In this document: positions 41,703-50,296 of the stretch, in pieces
Layout of the letters: each line of letters begins with the position of its first letter
How positions within the stretch are numbered: the stretch's first letter is position 1
Source of the DNA: an uncultured Eubacteriales bacterium
Lineage (GTDB): Bacteria; Bacillota; Clostridia; Christensenellales; Aristaeellaceae
Assembly (NCBI GenBank): GCA_902765395.1
Contig: CACWZP010000013.1
Coordinates: 16,877 to 80,876, forward strand
Length of the DNA: 64,000 nt
Reading direction: 5' to 3'
The notes under the pieces: model-generated
The model's input: the letters and a program-made list of their open reading frames with translations, nothing else
Told to the model about the DNA's origin: nothing
Databases searched by the model: none
Made by a program: the position numbers and the translations under genes

Positions 41703-43487
41703 TCAGATTCGAATGATCAGGTTGTTGGTGCTCATCGTGCTCAGATATTGGATGCTGCTGCTCATGCCAAACACCACGCGAATCCCCAGGTTCCGGCTGA
41801 TGTCCTCCTCATCGTGAAGCACCCTGTACTGCTCCACCAGGTTGAACGGCCTGCAATCGTCCCGGATCCGCAGGATCAGGTCCCCGTCCCGGACGAGGAT
41901 TCGCATGTCGATGGCGTGCGGCGCGCCGTCTGTAAAGCCGTGCTCGACCACATTGACGCCCAGCTCCTCGATGCAGAGCGCGAGATGGTTGGCCTTGCGC
42001 CGGTCGATCCCGTTTTCGAGGCAGAACTCCCCGGCCCGGCGCGACATATCCATGACCTCCGCCAGCGTCGTTGCGGTGATGTTCAGCTCTTTCCCCGGCG
42101 CCGCGCTGAATTCAGGGCCCAGCAGCAGCCGCTTTTCGGAGAACGTGTCGCCCCGCTTCCAGTTGTGAATATACGCCAGCGCCCCGACGAGCATGGCCGA
42201 GAGCATCACCGGCGAAGCCAGCCACACGCCCCGCCCGCCGAACAGCGCGACCATCAGCCACACCCCCGGAACCACCGCGCCGAGCTCCAGCAGGAAATTG
42301 AACAGATTGGCGGCCCGGAGCTTGCCGGTGCCCATCAGGTAGTAGACGAAGATATAGATCATCAGGCAGAGCGGCACGGTCAGGCCCAGCACCCGCGTGG
42401 CCTCCGCCGCGAGGGCCAGGGTTTCGGAATCGCCCGTCCCAAAGAATATGCCGGCGATGAAGCGGGGAAAGGCCGTCAGCAGGATCGTCGGGATGGCCGC
42501 CGTCGCGGCCCCCACGCGCACGGCCGTCTTCTGCAGCGTGTCCAGCGCCTTGCGATCCTCCTCGCCGTAGTAGATGCTGGACAGCGTCCAAACGGTATCC
42601 GCCGCGCCGAGATAGAATACCCATACCAGGGAGCTTATGGAGCGCCGCACGCCAAAGGCGGCGATATAGGCGCTGGCCACGGTCGCGGAGAGGATGTGGT
42701 TGATGGCGATTCCCGCGATGACGCTCGACAGCAGGTCGACCCCGTAGGGCGCGCCGTTGACGAGGATCGCCCCGGCCCTGCTCAACGCCCCGGCCCGCCC
42801 GCGCAGGCTGAAGCGGAGCATCCTGTTTGGGCGGAGGAAATGGGTCGAGAGCACGGCAAAATACACGGTCTGTCCCAGTGCCGTCGCCGCGCCGAGAGCA
42901 AACATACTGCCGGGGAAGAACGTGATCGCCGCCAGGTCGCCGAGGATATCCGCCGCGGTCATGGCCGCCGTCGCGACAAGGGTGCGCCGGTGATCCGAGT
43001 CAATTCCCATGTACTCGGAGAACACCTTCGCGGTGTTTTCAAACGGCAGGCCGAGGGTCATTCCCGCCAGATACTGACAGACCAGCGGGCGCAGGTGTTC
43101 GTTCGCGCCCCGCGCGCCGAGGACGACGGCAATCGGCGAAAGGCCCAGGAGCATCGCGATCCCCACCGCGACGGACAGCTCTGCGGACAGCAGCACCGCG
43201 AGGGTGAACACCTGGTTCGCCCCGTCGATATCGCCCTGGCCCGCCATCCGGGTGTACAGATTGCGGGAGCCGCCCGCGATCACGCCGCCGATCAGATAGC
43301 TCGAGACCGCCAGGGGCCAGACCAGGCTGAAAGCCGCCAGCGCGTCCACGCCGAGCGCCTTTCCGATGACGACGCCGTCCACCAGCGCGCCCACCGCCTG
43401 TGTGAAGTTCTTGCCCATATAGGCAGCCTGCGATCGCACAAACACCTTTTCTATGATCGAACGCTTCTGCCGCCTGAATGTGAACAT
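41703..43487 (-). CDS. MATE transporter fused to an RsbW-like histidine-kinase-type ATPase
   Basis: A 594-aa protein. Residues about 1-440 are a MATE-fold transporter (ALVDGVVIGKALGVDALAAF, INHILSATVASAYIAAFGVR). Residues about 465-594 are an HATPase_c_2 domain like anti-sigma kinases RsbW/SpoIIAB: N box LALCIEELGVNVVEHGF, G1 LILRIRDDCRPFN, G2 NLGIRVVFGMSSSI. There is no His phosphoacceptor. The ATPase part could phosphorylate a separate STAS-type antagonist or gate transport. The start at 43487 lacks a strong ribosome site; ATG a few codons upstream is possible. Confidence 0.85.
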   Translation of the reverse strand: MFTFRRQKRSIIEKVFVRSQAAYMGKNFTQAVGALVDGVVIGKALGVDALAAFSLVWPLAVSSYLIGGVIAGGSRNLYTRMAGQGDIDGANQVFTLAVLLSAELSVAVGIAMLLGLSPIAVVLGARGANEHLRPLVCQYLAGMTLGLPFENTAKVFSEYMGIDSDHRRTLVATAAMTAADILGDLAAITFFPGSMFALGAATALGQTVYFAVLSTHFLRPNRMLRFSLRGRAGALSRAGAILVNGAPYGVDLLSSVIAGIAINHILSATVASAYIAAFGVRRSISSLVWVFYLGAADTVWTLSSIYYGEEDRKALDTLQKTAVRVGAATAAIPTILLTAFPRFIAGIFFGTGDSETLALAAEATRVLGLTVPLCLMIYIFVYYLMGTGKLRAANLFNFLLELGAVVPGVWLMVALFGGRGVWLASPVMLSAMLVGALAYIHNWKRGDTFSEKRLLLGPEFSAAPGKELNITATTLAEVMDMSRRAGEFCLENGIDRRKANHLALCIEELGVNVVEHGFTDGAPHAIDMRILVRDGDLILRIRDDCRPFNLVEQYRVLHDEEDISRNLGIRVVFGMSSSIQYLSTMSTNNLIIRI

Positions 43488-43530
43488 AATGACGCTGAAC
43501 CACCTTGTCAGTTGTGATTGGATGCTTTCA

Positions 43531-43559
43531 TTATAATGGATTTTCGGAAGAAACACAAC
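43531..43559 (-). promoter_or_regulatory. Putative promoter of the MATE-ATPase gene
   Basis: Minus strand TTGTGT (43559-43554), 17 bp, TATAAT (43536-43531), about 45 bp before the start. The left end of the MITE-like element lies 14 bp upstream of the -35. Confidence 0.6.
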
Positions 43560-43572
43560 GGGAATCCCATAG

Positions 43573-43730
43573 AGTGTGTTTCTAAAGTCGAGGATATGCA
43601 GTTTCGAGGGTGTCAGGCTGCATTTCAAGGCGATTTTTCGAAGGCTTACTGGTTGCAAGCCGAGGAAAAGCAACACAGAAATGCAGCCTGAGACACCGAA
43701 AATGCGCGTTCGGGGTTTTAGAAACACACT
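43573..43730. mobile_element. MITE-like element (158 bp)
   Basis: Perfect 14-bp terminal inverted repeats AGTGTGTTTCTAAA (43573-43586) and TTTAGAAACACACT (43717-43730) are flanked by direct repeats ATAG (43569-43572, 43731-43734), a likely 4-bp target duplication. The arms stay complementary, imperfectly, for about 55 bp (both contain the AGGCTGCATTT / AAATGCAGCCT pair). The element encodes no transposase and must have been moved in trans. Confidence 0.75.
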
Positions 43731-43836
43731 ATAGTTTTCACGCGTCGCGACGCCCCGTCAAAAGCGGTGCGGAACCGCGCCGCGCCCGCCGGTTGGCCCC
43801 GGCCTGCGCCCGTAGGGTGGCGCGGGCATAGAAGAA

Positions 43837-43860
43837 GAGCACCCCGCCTTAGAGGTGCTC
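43837..43860 (-). terminator. Short hairpin after the hydrolase operon
   Basis: A 7-bp stem GAGCACC / GGTGCTC, followed on the minus strand by TTCTTCT, 9 bp after the stop at 43870. Weak but well placed. Confidence 0.5.
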
Positions 43861-43869
43861 ATAACCATC

Positions 43870-44655
43870 TCATCCGCGCGCTTCTGCGTTCAAAAACGCA
43901 AGCGCCCTCTCCGCAAACGCCGCCGGGTGCATCATCACGAATTCGCCGTGCATCATGTGCGGGATCCTGACGATCTCCATCTGCGGAAGGTAGCGCGCCG
44001 CCCACTTCAGGTCCCGGAACCGGGAGCCCCATTCATCCGTGCCGACCCAGAACTGGATGCGCGTGTCCAGCTTCGGGGCCGGGTCGGGCACGGCGTAGTT
44101 GTTGGCCGACCAGAAGATGTTCCAGATCGTCCTGTCGCTGAAGCCCTTCAGGTACCGGCGAATCTGCTCGTACTCCTGGCGGGCGTTTTCCGGGTCCCGG
44201 GCAAAGCGATCCGGCGGGAACGCCATCTCCATGAGCCGCACCGAGGAGCGCGCGATCTTCAGCATCAGGAAGTCCCGCACGCCGATCAGCCTGCAGACCC
44301 ACTTCGGATAGGTGTACGGGGCCGTGCCCGCGTCGATGATCGCCCGGCCCACCGGGATATCCTGCGTAACCAGGAAGCGCACCGCCATTCCGCCGCCGAA
44401 GCTCAGGCCGTACAGGGCGTCCAGGCGGCGGATGCCGCGGTCTTTCAACCACTTCGCCGCGTCGTCCACCGTCTTTTCCACGGATATAAAGTCGTTGTGC
44501 TCCTCCGGGTCGTGTCCGTCCGGCGTCACGAGCATGACGTGAAACGCGACGGCCAGCGCCTCCGCCGCCGGGCGGAATTCCTGCCAGGGCTCGCAGCTTC
44601 CCTGGAAAAACACGAGTTTGCGCGGGTGCTCCGTCCCGAATTCCCGTATGACCAT
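43870..44655 (-). CDS. Alpha/beta hydrolase
   Basis: A 261-aa hydrolase. Nucleophile elbow is ALYGLSFGGGMAVRFL; the acid is likely in FWVGTDEWGSR and the His in IPHMMHGEFVMMHP. It resembles small esterases or thioesterases. It starts MVIREFG at 44655 after GTGAGGAGG. It is the third gene of the SRPBCC-BAAT-hydrolase operon, 11 bp after the BAAT gene. Substrate unknown. Confidence 0.86.
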   Translation of the reverse strand: MVIREFGTEHPRKLVFFQGSCEPWQEFRPAAEALAVAFHVMLVTPDGHDPEEHNDFISVEKTVDDAAKWLKDRGIRRLDALYGLSFGGGMAVRFLVTQDIPVGRAIIDAGTAPYTYPKWVCRLIGVRDFLMLKIARSSVRLMEMAFPPDRFARDPENARQEYEQIRRYLKGFSDRTIWNIFWSANNYAVPDPAPKLDTRIQFWVGTDEWGSRFRDLKWAARYLPQMEIVRIPHMMHGEFVMMHPAAFAERALAFLNAEARG

Positions 44656-44666
44656 TCCGATCCTCC

Positions 44667-45533
44667 TCACCAGGTGTGGTTCACCCAGTCCAGCAGCGCC
44701 TTCCGCAGCGCCTCCCTGTCCCCCGCGCATTCCCGAGGGTGGCGGCGTTCGGACTTGAACGCCATCCTGTAGATCCACGGCAGCTTCGTCAGCGCGGCGT
44801 GGCTCATGTGCTCGAAGGCCACGTGCCTGTGCGGCCAGGCGAAGCCGATGTCCGTCAGCTTCCCGTCCATCAGCGTCGCGCTCTCAAAGGACGGCCAGAC
44901 CTCGTCGTGCTTTGAGGACAGCATCAGTATCGGCGCCTGGATGCGCTCGATGGGGATGACCGTCTCCGGCGTCACGTCCTTGTTCCGGTTGAAGGTGATG
45001 ATATGCATCTCCTTTTCCCGCATGAACATCTTGACGATATCGAACGTCCGGCTGCGATAGGACGCGAAGGGCAGCTCCACGCCGCGCCAGCTCCAGCAGG
45101 ACGTGCCCGACGGCGACTTGTTCTTCCCGCCGCCGGACAGCCCTTCGCTGACGAAATGGGAGGGCACCCGGGCGATCACGCAGGACAGCTCCAGGAACAT
45201 GGACGCGGCCAGCAGCGCCATCTCGCTGCCCTTGGAGGTGCCGTCGATGCCGATCCGCCCATAGCCCTGCCGCTTCAGCCAGCCGATGGCCCTCTCCACA
45301 TACTCTACCGGCACCCGGGACAGTGCCTTCGGCGTCTGCTTTGTCCTGAACAGCGCCAGCGCCAGGGCAGGGATGCCGTTCTGATGGTAGAATTCCGCCT
45401 CCTGCCTCGTGAGCGCCATGCCGCCGTTGGACCCGGACATGACGATCAGCACCTTGTCCCTGCGACCATCCCCGGGATACAGTATCGCCTCAAAGCCCTC
45501 CGCCTGCACGGAAGTGGTCACAATCCTGTTCAT
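44667..45533 (-). CDS. Alpha/beta hydrolase, BAAT/acyl-thioesterase C-terminal type
   Basis: A 288-aa hydrolase with nucleophile elbow IGIDGTSKGSEMALLAA (the Ser-for-Cys form seen in bacterial BAAT-domain proteins), Asp near LMLSSKHDEVWPS and His in FEHMSHAAL. It ends RHPRECAGDREALRKALLDW, close to the tail of the 15037 product. Family members act on acyl-CoA or N-acyl amide bonds. The ATG overlaps the SRPBCC stop by 4 bp. Confidence 0.85.
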   Translation of the reverse strand: MNRIVTTSVQAEGFEAILYPGDGRRDKVLIVMSGSNGGMALTRQEAEFYHQNGIPALALALFRTKQTPKALSRVPVEYVERAIGWLKRQGYGRIGIDGTSKGSEMALLAASMFLELSCVIARVPSHFVSEGLSGGGKNKSPSGTSCWSWRGVELPFASYRSRTFDIVKMFMREKEMHIITFNRNKDVTPETVIPIERIQAPILMLSSKHDEVWPSFESATLMDGKLTDIGFAWPHRHVAFEHMSHAALTKLPWIYRMAFKSERRHPRECAGDREALRKALLDWVNHTW

Positions 45534-45991
45534 TCAGCGCGTCCCCCTGCGTTACCATGGTTTTTCCCCAACAGCCTTATCCACTTTCTCTGGCGATGGG
45601 CATAGAACGCCTCGGCCCACAGCCAGACAAAGGCCGTCTTCCACCCGGCGTGGATCTCCACCCGATCGGTGTACTCCGTGCGACCGTCATCCAGCGGCCT
45701 CAGCCGGATGTCGTGGTTCCACGCGGGGACGTGCTCGTTCCCCTCCCGGCTGCTGACGCCGTCCGGGTCGAACCGGACGATGTGGATCGTGTGCGTGCCG
45801 AACGGTATGCAGCCAAACAGCCGCAAGCGAAAGGCGGACGTGCCGCCGACCTCCCACGTGCATGCACCATCCCCCACCGGCTCGAAGCTGGCGAAAGGTG
45901 CGGCGATGGCTTGAAGCGTGCTCAGCTGCCTGAGCTTCTGGAAGACCGCGTCCCTGTCCGCCGGGAAAACGGAGGTCCTTTGAACGATCAT
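45530..45991 (-). CDS. SRPBCC family ligand-binding protein
   Basis: A 153-aa protein with the START/Bet v 1-like pattern: N-terminal RTSVFPADRDAVFQKL, a beta-rich middle (FRLRLFGCIPFGTHTIHIV) and the late IRLRPLDDGRTEYTDRVEIH followed by a helix FVWLWAEAFYAHRQRKW. Such proteins hold hydrophobic molecules in a deep pocket, and some are cyclases or carriers. It leads the operon with two hydrolases, so it may present a lipophilic substrate to them. The leader of about 150 nt carries a short ORF. Confidence 0.82.
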   Translation of the reverse strand: MIVQRTSVFPADRDAVFQKLRQLSTLQAIAAPFASFEPVGDGACTWEVGGTSAFRLRLFGCIPFGTHTIHIVRFDPDGVSSREGNEHVPAWNHDIRLRPLDDGRTEYTDRVEIHAGWKTAFVWLWAEAFYAHRQRKWIRLLGKNHGNAGGRAE

Positions 45992-46000
45992 ATCACAGCT

Positions 46001-46060
46001 TCACCTTCCGGCCGCCACCCATGCGATGGGCGACGGGGTCCTCTTCTTCGATGCTTCCAT
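46001..46060 (-). CDS. 19-codon leader ORF before the SRPBCC operon
   Basis: MEASKKRTPSPIAWVAAGR followed by a stop; AAGGAGG lies 7 bases before the ATG. It ends 9 bp before the SRPBCC start. The strong ribosome site is the only evidence that it is translated; it may couple translation into the operon or be a truncated gene start. Confidence 0.3.
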   Translation of the reverse strand: MEASKKRTPSPIAWVAAGR

Positions 46061-46143
46061 ATGCAATCCTCCTTCAGGCGCGTCGACCGTCGACGCCTCC
46101 GGGCTCAGTGAATCCCCGAAAGGCCGTCTCTGCGCGGCAAAGG

Positions 46144-46187
46144 TTAGATAACATTAATAATCTAATCCCCTCCGTGCGATCTGTCAA
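46144..46187 (-). promoter_or_regulatory. Promoter with TTAG-type operator (SRPBCC-hydrolase operon)
   Basis: Minus strand TTGACA (46187-46182), 17 bp, TAGATT (46164-46159), then the box TTAG-ATAACA-TTAA at 46144-46157 directly after the -10. It forms part of a larger AT-rich dyad GGTTAGAT...ATCTAATCC. Confidence 0.7.
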
Positions 46188-46231
46188 GTTAATTTAATAT
46201 AACTCGCATGCTTCTGTTTACATATCCCTCC

Positions 46232-46277
46232 TTGTAGTCCCGGCAGCATGAGGTATAATTGAATTAGTTATAGCTAA
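46232..46277 (+). promoter_or_regulatory. Promoter with perfect TTAG-N6-CTAA operator (46301 operon)
   Basis: TTGTAG (46232-46237), 16 bp, TATAAT (46254-46259), then TTAG-TTATAG-CTAA (46264-46277) starting 4 bp after the -10 box. It is divergent from the SRPBCC operon promoter. Confidence 0.78.
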
Positions 46278-46300
46278 GCGTCATTTGTGGGAGGTTCGCC

Positions 46301-47017
46301 ATGCACGGATATTACGCGTCGAACAGGGAAAAGTTCAAAAAGGGAATGCGCAAGCTCCTCGATCCGGTGGTGCCTGAACTGGAGGCGGCCAGCGGGAAGA
46401 AGTACGCCGAGGTATCGGAGGAGATATGGGATTACTACGATAAAAACCTTCTGGAGCGCTTTCCCTATATCGGCGGCGACAGCGTCAGCGGCACAAAGAA
46501 CTTGACCGGCGCCTATGTCTTCGTGGCCATGGGCGAGATACTGAAGCGATACGGCGCGAAGATGGAGGAGATCGGCCGCATCATGATCCTGTCCTACGAG
46601 CGCACGACGCTGAAGATGCCCGGCATCGCCCGCGCGTTGATGGGCAAGGTCTACAGGAGCCCGAAGCTGTTGAACAAAATGCTTGTGAAAAAGGACGCGA
46701 AAAACGCCGCAAACGCGGCGGCAAATCCCGGCAGCTTTGAGACGCAGACGCAGATCCCGCCCGAGGCGGGCTACGATTTCAGCTATCACAACCTGGTCTG
46801 CCCGCTTTCAGACTTCGCCAGGAAATACGGCTACGAAGCATACATGCCCTGGCTGTGCAACCTGGATTACGTGATGTTCGGCACGCTCGGCGCGCCGCTC
46901 TTTCGCGAGCACACCTGCTTCGAGGACGGCGACTACTGCGATTTCAAGCTGAAGCTGGACGCCCAGCCGCTTGCGTACTGGCCGCCCGTGTTCAGGCAGG
47001 ACAACCCCTATAAATGA
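46301..47017 (+). CDS. ATC hydrolase-like protein (second copy)
   Basis: A 238-aa protein of the L-2-amino-thiazoline-4-carboxylic acid hydrolase family. The C-terminal signature CFEDGDYCDFKLKLD and GYDFSYHNLVCPLSDFARKY with MPWLCNLDYVMFGT match the family pattern. The N-terminal half is helical (FKKGMRKLLDPVVPELEAAS). GTGGGAGG precedes the ATG. It is followed 67 bp later by a methyltransferase, the same pairing as in the 37916-39797 operon, and is behind an operator of the same type. Confidence 0.82.
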   Translation: MHGYYASNREKFKKGMRKLLDPVVPELEAASGKKYAEVSEEIWDYYDKNLLERFPYIGGDSVSGTKNLTGAYVFVAMGEILKRYGAKMEEIGRIMILSYERTTLKMPGIARALMGKVYRSPKLLNKMLVKKDAKNAANAAANPGSFETQTQIPPEAGYDFSYHNLVCPLSDFARKYGYEAYMPWLCNLDYVMFGTLGAPLFREHTCFEDGDYCDFKLKLDAQPLAYWPPVFRQDNPYK

Positions 47018-47084
47018 GGCGTGCCCGGATCGAGACCATCGCCTGCGTCTTCGTCGCGCGATGATTTGAGAGGATGTGTGAGAA

Positions 47085-47723
47085 ATGACTGACAGCGCGA
47101 AGCAGAAATCGAAATCGTATTTTGACAGCCACCGAAAGTCCCGCCTCGCCCGGGGAGGGTACTGGCGGCACGACTATCGCTACCAGCTGGAGGAGATCGG
47201 CAGGATCCGGCCGGACCGGCTGATCGACATCGGCTGCGGCCCGGGGGCCTTTCTCTGCCTGGTGGAGGAGGCGTTCCCGGATATCCAGCTGAACGCGCTG
47301 GACATTTCGCCCGAAATGGTCAGCGAGACCCGGGAGCGCCTTTCCGACACAGCCATCGCCACCGTCGGGGATTCCGAGCGCATGCCCCTTGACAGCGCCC
47401 AGTATCAGGTCGTCACCTGCAACATGAGCATCCACCACTATCCCCACCCGCAGGACGCCCTGGACGAGATGTACCGCATCCTGAAACCGGGCGGGACGCT
47501 GCTTTTGAACGACATGGACTGCGTCGCGCCGATCCGGGCCGTCGCCAACTGGCTGTTCCCCCGCCTGCCCGGCGGCGACGTGAAGATGTACAATCGGGAG
47601 GAAATCGAGGGCATGGTGCGCAAAGCCGGATTCCGGAACATCCAATACCGAAAGATTTCGCCATTCTCATTCCAGTGCGTGGCGGAAAAACAGCCTGCAA
47701 ACGAGACGCTTACGCGAGCGTAA
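47085..47723 (+). CDS. Class I SAM-dependent methyltransferase
   Basis: A 212-aa enzyme. Motif I RLIDIGCGPGAFLCLVEEAF, NALDISPEMVSETRERL, STATVGDSERMPLD-type motif II and a post-motif MYRILKPGGTLLLNDMDC are all present. The HHYPHPQDALDEMYRI segment is UbiE/type-11-like. It is second in the operon with the ATC hydrolase. Its 3' end overlaps a nested dyad (GCTTACG / CGTAAGC inside CAGCCTGC / GCAGGCTG, about 47690-47745) that might stop transcription, though no T-run follows. Confidence 0.87.
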   Translation: MTDSAKQKSKSYFDSHRKSRLARGGYWRHDYRYQLEEIGRIRPDRLIDIGCGPGAFLCLVEEAFPDIQLNALDISPEMVSETRERLSDTAIATVGDSERMPLDSAQYQVVTCNMSIHHYPHPQDALDEMYRILKPGGTLLLNDMDCVAPIRAVANWLFPRLPGGDVKMYNREEIEGMVRKAGFRNIQYRKISPFSFQCVAEKQPANETLTRA

Positions 47724-47857
47724 GCAACCGGATTCGCAGGCTGTCCTGGGCCGGGAAACGAAAATCCCTTTCGCGCACGGGGGGCTGGAGAACTCCTCGA
47801 TGGCGGGCAATGCCAGCCGCATGAGCCGTCGGTCAGATCGACCGGCGGCTGTTTTCG

Positions 47858-48229
47858 TCAATCCAGATACCCTTCCCGGCCCTTGACGCCGAAGCGCTGC
47901 TCCAGCAGGTGCATCTGTTCGTCGGTGATGGTGTTGAGCCTCGGCAAGTGGGCGATCTTCATGTAGATCTCGGCGGCCTTCTCGGCGGTCTCAATCAGGC
48001 CGAAGGTCTCGTCCAGATCGCGCCCCGCGCCGTAGATGCCGTGCTGGCTCCACACCACCAGCCGCGCGGTCTTCATCTTTTCGGCGGTGGCCTCTCCGAT
48101 CTCGTTCGTGCCGCAGAGCATCCAGGGCAGCACGTTCACGCCGTCCGGGAACACCACGATGCACTCGGTGCACATCTGCCAGAGGGTGCGGGTGAACTCG
48201 CGCTCGTCCAGCGTGTGCACATAGGTCAT
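47858..48229 (-). pseudogene. rhaD: 3' fragment of rhamnulose-1-phosphate aldolase
   Basis: About 123 codons match the C-terminal half of RhaD: LDEREFTRTLWQMCTECIVV, then FPDGVNVLP, CGTNEIGEATAEKMKTARLV, SQHGIYGAGRDLDETFGLIE and FGVKGREGYLD. The normal N-terminal half, with the catalytic Glu and the first two zinc histidines, is gone. The upstream sequence is the M13 peptidase remnant, joined within CATGACCTATGTGCAC. The ATG at the join may allow translation but the product could not be a functional aldolase. Confidence 0.8.
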
Positions 48230-50164
48230 GGATGTCCGCCATGTTCTGGAGGGCGACTTCCGGCGTCATGACCGTCAGGTAGTTGTCGGCGTAAGCGCGG
48301 AAGAAGGCGTCGTAGTCGAACCCTTCCTTCCCGGCGGCGATGCGCAGGATCACCTTCATGCCGGCCAGATCCGCGCAGGCTTCGTCCGTCACGATCTCGC
48401 CCTGATAGCCCATGCCTTCCCAGGGCTGGATCGCGCTGTAGAACGCGGCCATCCGGGCGGTCTTCCCGGCAAAGGCCATGGCGTCTTCCTCGGTCCACCA
48501 GAGGTTCATGTTGCCGTCCTTGTCGAACTGGGCGCCGGTGGGATCAAAGGCGTGGGAGAACTCATGGCCGATGGCGGTGCCCAGCCTCGCGTAGAGCTCC
48601 TCGTCGCTCATCGCGCTGATGTCGCCCAGCCCGCGCACATACGCGCCGAGAATATAGATGCTGTTGAAATTCGGCACGTAGAAGCAGTTGTAGGTGTTCG
48701 GCGTGGCGTTGTCCGGCCACTGGGTGCGGTCCAGCGGCTGGTCGAAGAGGTCCACCATCTGCTGCTGCTTGTACCGGTCGATCTCCATCCAGGCATCCCA
48801 GAGGCTGCCGCCGTCCTGGGGCCCGGCAAAGTTCAGGTTTTCACAGCTGTAGGCGTCCCAGCTGTCCGGATACAGCACGTTCTTCTGGATGGCTTCCAGC
48901 TTCTCCACGGTCTTCGCGCGGGTGTCCTCGGAAAGCCAGTCCGCCTCGTCCAGGATGCCGTGATAGGCTTGACGGATCTCCTCCACCATCCCGGCGATGC
49001 GATCCTTGTCCTCCTGCTTCAGGAATTTCTCCGAATACAGCTGCGCAACGGGCCAGGGCAGCTGGGAGCTGACCATGTTGGTGAACATGATCTCGTCGGG
49101 CTGCGAGGCGCCGGCCGTGCCGGTCATCATGCCCTGGTATTCCTGGATCCAGTCGTAGCACTCGCGGTCCAGCTTCACGGCAAAGCTCCGGCTGCCGTGC
49201 ACGATGAAGCAGTCCTTTATCAGCTGCAGGTTGTCGTCGGTCCACAGCTCGTTCAGCTTCTTGACGTATTCGGGCTCGGCGACCATGTACTGCTCCTGGT
49301 CGGCATAGCCCATGGCGCTGAGCGACTCCAGGATGGGCACGTTGCCCTGCAGCTCCTTCATCTCCTCGAGGGAGAAGAAGTTGTTGACCATGGCGAAGTA
49401 TTCCGGGGTCTTCTTCACGCTGTCGGGATACATGGCCGTGGCGAGCATGCCCTCAAAGTCCAGGCAGTTCTGATATTTCGCCGCCGCTTCCTCCTCGGTA
49501 TAGCCCAGCTTGACCAGCATCCTCTGCGCCAGCGTGCCTTCGGCCATGGACATCAGCGCGCCCATCTGGGTCTGCTCCAGGTATTCCCCCGCGTCCTCCA
49601 GCATCGGCGTCATAGGCATGACCGCAAGCAGCACGGAAGACGAATCGTTGGGGTTGATCGTTCCGCCGGACTTCCAGGCGCAGCCGAGCTGCTGTTCGTA
49701 GGGCGTATCGACCACGTATTGGGAGAGCTCCTCAATGGAGGAAAGAGCCTCGAAATCATCGACCAGCTTCTTCGCCGGTTCCACGCCCACGGCATTGCGG
49801 CTGTCCCAGTCCATCATCATCCAGTACAGGTTGTAGGCCAGCTGCGCGTCGTGTCCTTCAGGTGCATCCTGCATATACATGCTGACCATGTCGTAGGCCA
49901 GCTGCATCTGGGCGTCGACGGCCGGTCCGGCCATGGGCATGCCCGCCGGCATCTCTGCCGTCAGAATCTTGTCCTTGTTGGCGTACAGGGCAAAGTGTCC
50001 TTGAGCTCCGCGGGGGTATCCTCCGTCACGCTGCCAAGGATCTCTGGATCCAGCCAGGGCGTGCCGGCGGTATAGTCCGCTGCCGGAGCGGCCTCTTCCG
50101 CCATGCCGGCCATACCGGCCACCATCAGCAGGCTGAGAACCAGAGCCAGAATGCGCTTCATCAT
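48230..50164 (-). pseudogene. M13 (neprilysin-type) metallopeptidase, frameshifted and 3'-truncated
   Basis: A signal peptide (MMKRILALVLSLLMVAGMAG) and TPWLDPEILGSVTEDTPAEL are in one frame. At about 49990 (after LKD) the frame shifts by one, and FALYANKDKILTAEMPAGM continues in another. The rest is a good M13 peptidase with catalytic TAIGHEFSHAFDPTGAQFDK and third ligand in GEIVTDEACADLAG. It then stops at ALQNMADIH, where the family's last 30 or so residues (with the conserved final W) should follow and where rhaD sequence begins. Two independent lesions argue for a dead gene rather than a sequencing slip. Confidence 0.8.
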
Positions 50165-50296
50165 AGGGTAATCCTTCTCGACTAAAGCGTTTGAGTAACT
50201 ATACACACCATATAAGATATATTATCAGGCCATGTCCGTCAAATGTCCATCAGACATGGCCTGTTCTACGATCAGCGCGAGCCGGTTAATACATAT

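Noticed and set aside
43740-43869. Second part of the 43.5-43.9 kb gap, considered as a partial transposase
   Set aside because: No frame there resembles a transposase; the only clear signals are the MITE and a short terminator.
47690-47745. Nested inverted repeats at the end of the methyltransferase gene, considered as a riboswitch or attachment site
   Set aside because: The inner GCTTACG / CGTAAGC dyad lies in the last codons, no T-run or known RNA motif follows, and no integrase is nearby.
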